From Polaromonas sp. (GTDB lineage Bacteria; Pseudomonadota; Gammaproteobacteria; Burkholderiales; Burkholderiaceae_C): a stretch of DNA of 64,000 bases. Both the position numbers and the translations under genes were made by a program. The notes under the pieces are model-generated. The model made no database searches. It was not told where the DNA came from and worked only from the letters and a program-made list of their open reading frames with translations. Below are positions 56,149-64,000 of this stretch, piece after piece. The stretch's first letter is position 1, and the number at the start of each line of letters is the position of its first letter. Location: positions 61,894 to 125,893 of the forward strand of contig JAURVI010000037.1 in assembly GCA_030655515.1 (NCBI GenBank), in the 5' to 3' direction.

Positions 56149-57206
56149 AGGCCCCCACGCTTGGCGCTTCGCGTCCTGCGCTGCCCCCCGGGGGGGCTGA
56201 GCTTGCCCGGGGCGGCCCGTCGCTGCGCTCTCCGCAGGAAATCATTCTGGCGGAGCCGCGCGGTTTTTGCGCCGGGGTTGATCGCGCCATAGAAATCGTC
56301 GAGCGCGCGCTCGGCAAGTTCGGCGCGCCGATTTATGTGCGTCACGAAATCGTGCATAACACCTATGTCGTCAACGAGCTTAAGGAAAAAGGCGCGATTT
56401 TTATTGAAGAGCTGGCCGATGTGCCGCCGGGCGCCACACTGGTCTTCAGCGCCCATGGCGTCAGCAAGGCCACCGAGCGGGAAGCCCAGGCACGGGGCTT
56501 CCGGATTTTTGACGCGACCTGCCCGCTGGTGACCAAGGTTCATGTCGAAGTCGCCAAGCTGCACAAGGAAGGCTACGAGTTCATCATGATCGGCCACAAG
56601 GGCCACCCCGAAGTCGAGGGCACCATGGGCCAGCTCGACAGCGGCATTCACCTGGTCGAAGACGTGGCCGACGTGGCGCGCGTTGCGCCCGCGCAGACCG
56701 AAAAACTGGCGGTGGTGACACAAACCACATTGAGCGTGGACGATGCCGCCGAGATCAGCGCCGCCGTGAAAGCGCGTTTTCCGCAGGTGCGCAGCCCGAA
56801 GCAGCAGGACATCTGCTACGCCACCCAAAACCGGCAGGACGCCATCAAGGTCATGAGCCCGCAGGTGGATATCTTGATCGTGGTCGGCAGTCCGACCAGT
56901 TCCAACAGCAACCGCCTGCGCGAGGTGGCCGTCAAGCTTGGCACCGAGGCCTACATGGTGGACAACGCCAGCGAGCTTCAGCCCGATTGGTTCGAAGGCA
57001 AAAACCGTGTCGGCCTGACCGCCGGTGCGTCAGCCCCCGAAATTCTGGTCAAGCAGGTGATTGATCGCATCAGGGCGCTGGGCGCCGTGTCGGTGCGCAA
57101 GATGTCGGGCATCGAGGAGACCCTCAAGTTCCCGCTGCCCAAGGGGCTCAAGCTGGACGGCTCCGGGCGGGACGCCATTGGCAGTGACCTGCATGCCGAG
57201 CCTTGA
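56145..57206 (+). CDS. ispH: 4-hydroxy-3-methylbut-2-enyl diphosphate reductase, with repeat-derived N-terminus
   Basis: [4Fe-4S] enzyme of the last step of the MEP isoprenoid pathway. Cluster cysteines lie in EPRGFCAGVDRAIEIVERAL, FDATCPLVTKVH and DICYATQNRQDA. Family members normally start a few residues before the first of these. Here residues about 2-30 (MKAPTLGASRPALPPGGAEL and on) are encoded by a copy of the dispersed GC-rich repeat. Between the repeat and the core no ATG, GTG or TTG is in frame, so the GTG at 56145, which overlaps the slpA stop, is the only usual start. Confidence 0.95.
   Translation: MKAPTLGASRPALPPGGAELARGGPSLRSPQEIILAEPRGFCAGVDRAIEIVERALGKFGAPIYVRHEIVHNTYVVNELKEKGAIFIEELADVPPGATLVFSAHGVSKATEREAQARGFRIFDATCPLVTKVHVEVAKLHKEGYEFIMIGHKGHPEVEGTMGQLDSGIHLVEDVADVARVAPAQTEKLAVVTQTTLSVDDAAEISAAVKARFPQVRSPKQQDICYATQNRQDAIKVMSPQVDILIVVGSPTSSNSNRLREVAVKLGTEAYMVDNASELQPDWFEGKNRVGLTAGASAPEILVKQVIDRIRALGAVSVRKMSGIEETLKFPLPKGLKLDGSGRDAIGSDLHAEP
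56150..56235 (+). repeat. Dispersed GC-rich repeat, copy 4 (inside ispH)
   Basis: Starts GCCCCCACGCTTGGCGCTTC and continues through CCCCCCGGGGGGG-type dyad to GCTTGCCCGGGGCGGCCC. It is wholly within the 5' coding end of ispH. Confidence 0.85.
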
Positions 57207-57220
57207 GGGCGGCCCATTAA

Positions 57221-58561
<1,341 letters not shown>

Positions 58562-58582
58562 TAGACTACGCAATTCGACATT

Positions 58583-58670
<88 letters not shown>

Positions 58671-58714
58671 TAAGTATGAGTTTGCAGGCTTCCAAAGAAG
58701 TCCGGGAAACCAGC

Positions 58715-58752
58715 AAAACCCCCCGCAGATCAACAGCCTGCGGGGGTTTTTT
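58715..58752 (+). terminator. Intrinsic terminator after tRNA-Ser
   Basis: Arms CCCCCGCAG and CTGCGGGGG, nine-base loop, followed by six T and shortly after by another T6 run. It ends the serS-tRNA unit before the secretion genes. Confidence 0.9.
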
Positions 58753-58868
58753 GCTTTTTTGACGTCTGGCAGAGTTCGTTGCTATTGACCCCATTACAAT
58801 TACTGACCTGCTTCGCAGGCTTTCAATTCTGAATGAGCCGATCTGTAAGGTCAGGAACGACGAGTGAC

Positions 58869-61058
58869 ATGAACGTGCCATTTCAAGCCGGTGTAAGAAA
58901 CGAAGCAAGCCATTTGGCTCAAGGTTTGCGGGAAGATCTGCTGCATCATGACCCCCTGCTTGATTGCCTGGTGGAGCTAACGCGTATACACGGTCGGCCA
59001 AGCACCCGAGCTGCCTTGTCCGCCGGCCTTCCGCTTCCCAAGGCAGGCTTGCCTCCGACGCTGTTTGCGCGCGCTGCTGCGCGTGCAGGCTTGTCATGCA
59101 AAATATTACGCCGGCCCCTGGAGAAAATAGATGCCGCCTTGTTGCCGGTAGTCCTGCTCCTGGAGGGCGATGAGGCCTGCCTCTTGCTGGGGTGGGACGA
59201 CAAAGGGAAGACGGCAAACCTGCTCTTCCCGGAGGCGGGGCAGGGCGTGGTCGTGCTTTCGCGTGAGGAATTGCTTGGCCGATATGCCGGCATCGCGATT
59301 TTTTCGCGTCCAAACTTTCGTTTTGATCAGCGAACACCGGAATTGGCCGATATCCCGCAGCGCCACTGGTTCTGGGGGGCATTTCGCGATCAGTTTCCGC
59401 TTTACCGCGACATTCTGGCGGCAGCGCTTCTTATCAATTTATTCGCGCTGGCACTACCGCTTTTTTCAATGAACGTCTATGACCGCGTTGTGCCCAACTT
59501 CGCGATAGAGACTCTTTGGATGCTGGTTTTTGGTTTGTTGCTTGTACTCGTCATCGACTACTTCCTGCGCGTCATGCGGGGCTACTTTGTCGATCTCGCC
59601 GGTTCGCGCATAGATATCAAACTTTCCACGCTGATCATGGAGCGCGTACTGGGAATGCGTCTGTCAGAGCGGCCAGCCTCGGTGGGCTCGTATGCCGCCA
59701 CTTTGCGCTCTTTCGAGTCGGTCCGCGACTTTATTGCGTCGGCCACGGTCACTGCTGTCGTCGATCTGCCATTCGCGCTTCTCTTTTTTCTTGTGCTGGG
59801 CTGGATTTCCTGGCCGCTCGTGATTCCTCCGCTGGTGGGCGTGCTTCTGGTGGTGATCTACAGCTACATCGTCCAGCACAAGATGCATGAGCTGTCAGAG
59901 ACCACTTTCAGGGCGTCTGCGATGCGTAATGCCACGCTGGTCGAAACCCTCACCGCGATGGAGGCCATCAAAGCCCATGGCGCCGAGAGCCAGATGCAGT
60001 CCAAGCTCGAGGACACCGCCTTATTTCTGGCGCGCGTCAGCGCGCAGTTGCGCTTGCTGTCCTCTTCGGTGATCAACGGTGTTTCCAGCCTGCAGCAACT
60101 GGTTAATATCGTGATTGTCGTGGCCGGCGTTTACCTGATTCATGAGGGCAAGCTGACCATGGGTGGCCTGATCGCTGCCACCATGTTGTCTGGGCGCGCG
60201 ATGGCGCCATTGGGGCAAATTGTTGCGCTTTTGATGCAATACCAGAATGCCAGGACGGCGCTGTCATCGCTTGAAGACACCATGAAGAAACCCGGCGAGC
60301 GATCTGATGAAATCAATTTCGTCCATCGGCCGGATTTGGCCGGAGAGATCGTATTTGACAATGTGCATTTCAGTTACCCCGGCCGCACGCAGGATGCATT
60401 AAGGGGAGTTTCTTTCAGGATCAAGCCTGGCGAGAACGTGGTGGTGATCGGCCGGGTCGGCTCCGGCAAAACCACGCTTCAAAGACTGATGCTCGGGCTT
60501 TACACGCCGACCCAGGGCGCGATTACCATGGACGGGATTGACCTTCGACAGCTCGATCCGGCTGATTTGCGCCGCAACGTGGGCTATGTCGAGCAAGATG
60601 CGATGCTTTTCTACGGTACGCTGCGCGATAACATCGCGATAGCGGCCCCTTATGCCAATGATGGCGCCATCCTTGCGGCTGCGGAAGTCGGTGGTTTGAT
60701 TGAATTTGCAAATCGTCATCCCCAGGGCTTCGACATGATCATCGGCGAGCGGGGGGAGTCGCTGTCGGGTGGCCAGCGCCAAGGGGTGGCGATCGCGCGG
60801 GCGGTATTGCTTGAGCCGCCGATTCTGCTGCTGGACGAGCCGACGGGCGCCATGGATTTTTCTTCCGAAGCGCAATTCAAAGAGCGCTTGCGCAGCTACG
60901 CTAAACACAAGACGATGATCGTGGTGACGCACAGGAACACGCTGCTGGATTTGGCTGATCGAATCATTGTCATTGACGAAGGCCGCATCGTTGCCGACGG
61001 ACCCTACGCGCAAGTCATCGAGGCTTTGAAGGCCGGTCGCATAGGAAAAGCCTCATGA
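58869..61058 (+). CDS. Type I secretion ABC transporter (LapB-like)
   Basis: A 729-residue exporter: a C39-peptidase-like domain (about 15-145) that lacks the usual catalytic cysteine motif and so is probably only a substrate-docking domain; a six-helix membrane domain (about 165-440); and an ABC ATPase with IGRVGSGKTTLQRLM (Walker A), SLSGGQRQGVAIARAV (signature) and ILLLDEPTGAMD (Walker B). ATG 58869 is preferred; longer starts are without support. The next gene overlaps by four bases, and a giant adhesin follows, so the exported substrate is probably that adhesin. Confidence 0.94.
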   Translation: MNVPFQAGVRNEASHLAQGLREDLLHHDPLLDCLVELTRIHGRPSTRAALSAGLPLPKAGLPPTLFARAAARAGLSCKILRRPLEKIDAALLPVVLLLEGDEACLLLGWDDKGKTANLLFPEAGQGVVVLSREELLGRYAGIAIFSRPNFRFDQRTPELADIPQRHWFWGAFRDQFPLYRDILAAALLINLFALALPLFSMNVYDRVVPNFAIETLWMLVFGLLLVLVIDYFLRVMRGYFVDLAGSRIDIKLSTLIMERVLGMRLSERPASVGSYAATLRSFESVRDFIASATVTAVVDLPFALLFFLVLGWISWPLVIPPLVGVLLVVIYSYIVQHKMHELSETTFRASAMRNATLVETLTAMEAIKAHGAESQMQSKLEDTALFLARVSAQLRLLSSSVINGVSSLQQLVNIVIVVAGVYLIHEGKLTMGGLIAATMLSGRAMAPLGQIVALLMQYQNARTALSSLEDTMKKPGERSDEINFVHRPDLAGEIVFDNVHFSYPGRTQDALRGVSFRIKPGENVVVIGRVGSGKTTLQRLMLGLYTPTQGAITMDGIDLRQLDPADLRRNVGYVEQDAMLFYGTLRDNIAIAAPYANDGAILAAAEVGGLIEFANRHPQGFDMIIGERGESLSGGQRQGVAIARAVLLEPPILLLDEPTGAMDFSSEAQFKERLRSYAKHKTMIVVTHRNTLLDLADRIIVIDEGRIVADGPYAQVIEALKAGRIGKAS

Positions 61059-62470
61059 AGCCGCGCTGGATGGCATGGGCTCGTTCCCTGATTGCTGTCC
61101 TGGAGGCGATCAGGCGAGTGTTGCAGCCTCGCCTTGACCGCACGCTTTCATCGTGGCGGCAGGACGGCGGTCGCATGGACGCGGGTTTTAGCGGGGACGC
61201 GGACCGCGCCATCCTTGAGCAGGAGCCGTTACGCGCCCGGATGCTCGTGAAGAGCCTCGGTGTAGTTTTGGTTCTGGCGGTTTTGTGGGCGGGCTTCTCG
61301 GAAATCGATGAAATTACAAAAGGTGAAGGCAAGGTCATCCCTTCCAGGCAGTTGCAGATCATGCAAAGCCTGGACGGCGGCGTAGTTTCAGAGATTCTGG
61401 TGCAGGAGGGGCAGGTCGTCGAAGCGGGTCAAATCCTCGTGAATATCGACACCACACGTTTCGATTCTTCAGTGAAGGAAAACCGTGTGCAGTATTTGGC
61501 GCTGCTCGCCAGGGCGGCACGGGTCCGGGCCCTTGCCGAAGGGGTTCCTTTTGTGCCGCCGCCTGAAGCGCTTGCCGAAGCGCCGAAGACGGTTGAAGAA
61601 GAGTCGCGCGCGTATGAATCCAGCACGTCGACATTGAATGCACAACTGGGCATTGCTCAGCAGCAGTTGGCGCAACGGCAGCAAGAGCTCGTTGAGATGC
61701 GCGCCAAGCGGGAGCAGGCGTCCAGAGCTTACGAATTGACCGCCAAGGAATTGGGGTATACAAAACCTTTGCTGAAGGATGGGGCCGTATCCGAGGTCGA
61801 ATTACTAAGGCTGGAGCGCGAAACCGGGCGTTTTCTGGGGGAGCGGGAAATGGCTTCCGCCCAAATATCGAAAACGCAATCAGCCATCAGTGAGGCTTCA
61901 CGCAAGATCCAGGAAATCACCCTGAACTTCCAGAGCGAAGCGCGCAAGGAATTGTCAGAGACGCTTGCAAAACTTAATGTAAGTTCCGCTGGCAGCGTCG
62001 GACTTGCCGACAAGGTGGACAAGTCTTCGCTACGCTCACCCGTCAGAGGCACGGTGAAACGCCTTCTTGTCAATACCGTGGGTGGTGTGGTCCAGCCCGG
62101 CAGAGACATCATCGAAATTGTGCCTCTCGAAGAGAATTTATTGCTTGAAGCCAGGGTATCGCCCAAGGACATTGCTTTTTTGCGGCCTGGGGATAGGGCG
62201 CTGGTGAAATTTACCGCGTATGATTTTTCCATCTATGGCGGTCTTGAGGCCAAGCTGGAGTTCATTGGCGCCGATTCGGTGACCGATGAGCGCGGCAATA
62301 CCTTCTATACGGTGCGTGTTCGTACCGAAAAATCCAAGCTGGGCGAGGGCCTGCCCATCATTCCCGGAATGGTGGCAGAGGTAGATATTATTACCGGCCA
62401 GAAATCCATACTGTCCTACCTTCTCAAACCTGTCTTGAAGGCAAAACAGGCCGCCTTTACCGAGCGCTAG
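61055..62470 (+). CDS. Type I secretion membrane-fusion protein (LapC/HlyD family)
   Basis: A 471-residue adaptor joining the ABC exporter to an outer-membrane channel. One membrane helix near 70-90 (LGVVLVLAVLWAGFSEI), then the barrel-sandwich motif GEGKVIPSRQLQIMQSLDGG, a long coiled-coil hairpin (about 180-320), the returning lipoyl half (SLRSPVRGTVKRLLVNTVGG) and a final TFYTVRVRTEKSKLGEGLPI with PGMVAEVDIITG typical of HlyD proteins. No TolC-type gene is in the window. Confidence 0.94.
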   Translation: MKPRWMAWARSLIAVLEAIRRVLQPRLDRTLSSWRQDGGRMDAGFSGDADRAILEQEPLRARMLVKSLGVVLVLAVLWAGFSEIDEITKGEGKVIPSRQLQIMQSLDGGVVSEILVQEGQVVEAGQILVNIDTTRFDSSVKENRVQYLALLARAARVRALAEGVPFVPPPEALAEAPKTVEEESRAYESSTSTLNAQLGIAQQQLAQRQQELVEMRAKREQASRAYELTAKELGYTKPLLKDGAVSEVELLRLERETGRFLGEREMASAQISKTQSAISEASRKIQEITLNFQSEARKELSETLAKLNVSSAGSVGLADKVDKSSLRSPVRGTVKRLLVNTVGGVVQPGRDIIEIVPLEENLLLEARVSPKDIAFLRPGDRALVKFTAYDFSIYGGLEAKLEFIGADSVTDERGNTFYTVRVRTEKSKLGEGLPIIPGMVAEVDIITGQKSILSYLLKPVLKAKQAAFTER

Positions 62471-62477
62471 ACTTGAA

Positions 62478-63140
62478 ATGGCAGTGGAAAATCAGGAGTT
62501 GGTGCATTTATTCCTCTGTCCGCACGGTCGCATGCTTCCTCGGTGGCGCGAGGCTTTTCAGGCGGGAAAAGCCGGGAAAATTCAATCGGCAGGAGGCAGT
62601 GCAAGATCAGGCAAGGTGGATCTCGTTTGGTTGCGTTTGGCGCACGGCTTGCCCGTGGCTGTACAAATTGAACAACTTGCACCGCAGTTGAAGCTGATCC
62701 CGTGCGTGGTGCTAAGCGATCAACCGACAGACGAGGAGGCGCTGGCTGCTTTTGCCGCCGGCGCACGGGGATATTGCAATACGCACGCCGCAGCACAGCT
62801 CTTGATCCAGGTGGCTGCAGTCGTTTTGCAGGGGGGGCTCTGGATTGGCGAGTCATTAATGCAAAGATTGGTCAGTGCCACAAGCCGCCTTCAGGCGGCT
62901 GCAACGACCGTCCCCTTGCCGCAAGAGGGTGAGACTTGGTCGAAAGATTTGACGGGTCGCGAAAAAGAGGTCGCCAGCACGCTTGCCCGCGGAGCCAGCA
63001 ACAAGGAGATCGCGCGGGCGCTCGGTATCACCGAGCGTACCGTCAAGGCGCATGTCGGCGCTGTCCTTGACAAGCTTCAGGTCCGGGACCGCCTGCAACT
63101 GTCGCTGATCGTCAACGGGCGGGCATCCAAGCAGGCCTGA
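62478..63140 (+). CDS. LuxR-type regulator with degenerate receiver domain
   Basis: A 220-residue protein. Residues about 5-125 resemble a receiver fold but lack the acidic pocket and a clear phospho-acceptor aspartate (the strand ends read KVDLVWLRLAHG and IPCVVLSDQPTD), so phosphorylation is unlikely. Residues about 155-218 are a LuxR HTH: DLTGREKEVASTLARGASNK and EIARALGITERTVKAHV. It lies between the secretion genes and the adhesin and may control the latter. Confidence 0.88.
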   Translation: MAVENQELVHLFLCPHGRMLPRWREAFQAGKAGKIQSAGGSARSGKVDLVWLRLAHGLPVAVQIEQLAPQLKLIPCVVLSDQPTDEEALAAFAAGARGYCNTHAAAQLLIQVAAVVLQGGLWIGESLMQRLVSATSRLQAAATTVPLPQEGETWSKDLTGREKEVASTLARGASNKEIARALGITERTVKAHVGAVLDKLQVRDRLQLSLIVNGRASKQA

Positions 63141-63200
63141 ACGCGGTTTTCAGTTTCCATCTAGTACCTCCGTACAGTTTCCGCGGCGGGATAAACGGAC

Positions 63201-63218
63201 TACATTGGGCTCAATGTA
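63201..63218. promoter_or_regulatory. Palindrome upstream of the adhesin gene
   Basis: TACATTG-GGCT-CAATGTA, perfect 7-bp arms, 22 bases before the adhesin start. A second, shorter dyad (GTACCTCCGTAC) lies about 40 bases further upstream. Either could bind the LuxR-type protein encoded just before, or another regulator. Confidence 0.5.
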
Positions 63219-63240
63219 ATAACTCCGTCTGGAATTTCCT

Positions 63241-64000
63241 ATGGCAGATGCAGCCAAAGTTGTCGGCAATGTGGTTTTGATTGAAGGCTTAGCATTTGCT
63301 CAAAATAAAGACGGCGAGAAACGCCCGCTGAGGTCGGGCGATGCCGTGCTTGAAGGTGAGGTGGTCGTTACGGCGGACGGGGGCCGTGTGGAGCTGGCTT
63401 TCGATCAAGGGGGAAAGCTTCTCATCCATGCCAATGAAACTGTGACGCTGGATTCGACGGTGTTCGGCAATATATTGCCCGACGGCAATAGCGGCGCTCT
63501 TTTGCCACGGGTGGGCGAACTCGCCAGCATCATTAATGCAATCACCGAAGGCAGCAGTCTTGACAGACTTTTGCAGGAAACATCGGCTGGACTGAGTCCG
63601 ACTTCTAGCCTCAGTGATGCCAGCATCAGGTCAAATGATGGCAATAGCTTCGTTCAGTTGATACGGACGGTTGAGGCGCTTGCGCCGTTGACATATAAGT
63701 ACACCTCGCTTGATCGGCAATCTATAGAGGATTCGCCTACGAGCGGGGGGCAGTCCGTCAATACGGCGGGCGCTTCTGATGTTGGTGATGGGGCTATCGC
63801 TAGTGTGACTTCTGCGGGGGGCTCCGGGGTGCTGGTGCCGACATTAGCGCCAGCGCCGACACCAGCCGTGGTCATCACCCTGACCGGCACCAACGACGCC
63901 GCGGTGATCGGCGGCACCGTCACCGGCGCCGTGACCGAGGACGCGGCCACCCCGACCCTGTCGGCCAGCGGCACGCTGACCATCACCGATGCCGACACCG
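63241..64000 (+). CDS. Giant LapA-like adhesin with VCBS repeats, 5' part (continues beyond window)
   Basis: The first 253 codons of a large repeat protein. It begins MADAAKVVGNVVLIEGLAFA and carries the retention module of LapA-type adhesins (about 1-130). A di-alanine-like protease site appears as LLQETSAGLSPTSS (Thr-Ser-Ala-Gly instead of the usual Thr-Ala-Ala-Gly). After a serine/glycine-rich linker, the first VCBS-type repeat starts at about residue 210 (VITLTGTNDAAVIGGTVTGA, VTEDAATPTLSASGTLTITD) with a jump in GC content. Secreted by the LapB/LapC-like pair upstream, it would tether cells to surfaces. No stop is seen before the window ends. Confidence 0.9.
   Translation, partial: MADAAKVVGNVVLIEGLAFAQNKDGEKRPLRSGDAVLEGEVVVTADGGRVELAFDQGGKLLIHANETVTLDSTVFGNILPDGNSGALLPRVGELASIINAITEGSSLDRLLQETSAGLSPTSSLSDASIRSNDGNSFVQLIRTVEALAPLTYKYTSLDRQSIEDSPTSGGQSVNTAGASDVGDGAIASVTSAGGSGVLVPTLAPAPTPAVVITLTGTNDAAVIGGTVTGAVTEDAATPTLSASGTLTITDADT

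Noticed and set aside
58783..58806. Sigma-70 promoter for the secretion genes (TTGCTA ... TACAAT)
   Set aside because: The two boxes are only about 10 bases apart, too close for a working promoter.

Overview
This window is a stretch of chromosome from a high-GC betaproteobacterium. The gene set and local gene order (aspS-nudB-clsB, rhodanese-grxC-secB-gpsA, DUF3460-scpA, slpA-ispH, serS-tRNA-Ser) and the short repeats between genes suggest Burkholderiales, most likely Comamonadaceae near Polaromonas or Rhodoferax. That placement is inferred from sequence only. No rRNA operon, CRISPR array or intact prophage is visible.

From 1 to about 9.3 kb the window holds the 3' end of aspS, two decayed gene remnants, nudB and clsB, folE followed by a small BLUF light-sensor protein, a DUF429 protein, a secreted nuclease, two small envelope/stress proteins, and a three-gene signalling cluster (CHASE3 histidine kinase, NarL-type regulator, stand-alone receiver). 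From 9.5 to 16.7 kb come moeB/thiF-like, ctpA and gpmA on the minus strand, divergent from rhodanese-grxC-secB-gpsA, then a DUF883/YqjE/YqjK-like trio.

From 16.7 to 35 kb lies a dense cofactor block. One minus-strand run carries bioA-bioD-bioF-bioB-panB-panC with panD just upstream. A second minus-strand run is thiC-thiO-thiS-thiG-thiE behind a TPP riboswitch. The plus strand carries nadC-nadA-pabBC, and nadB lies on the minus strand, so the NAD pathway from aspartate to nicotinate mononucleotide is complete here. A MazE/MazF-type module sits between pabBC and nadB and is split by a 69-bp palindromic insertion. From 35 to 45 kb are scpA, a SulP transporter, a decayed vapBC remnant, metG, mrp, two helix-turn-helix proteins and a large FtsX-type permease.

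From 45 to 54 kb is an accessory or defence island: a PD-(D/E)XK-like protein, a decayed IS110-family element, a truncated-haemoglobin pseudogene, and a tight plus-strand operon vapB-vapC-mod-HEPN-(MNT::res). In the last gene a nucleotidyltransferase of the HEPN/MNT toxin-antitoxin type is fused to the restriction subunit of a type III restriction system. This is the most unusual object in the window. From 54 kb on are smr, radC, slpA, ispH, serS and tRNA-Ser, then a LapB/LapC-type type I secretion system, a LuxR-type regulator and the start of a giant LapA-like VCBS adhesin that runs off the end.

Three small repeat families recur: an 85-100-bp GC-rich repeat (four copies, two of them now coding for the N-termini of FolE and IspH), a 17-bp palindrome GCTATTNNNTTNATAGC (seven copies, four of them inside genes), and a REP-like dyad (two copies, one in frame inside mod).
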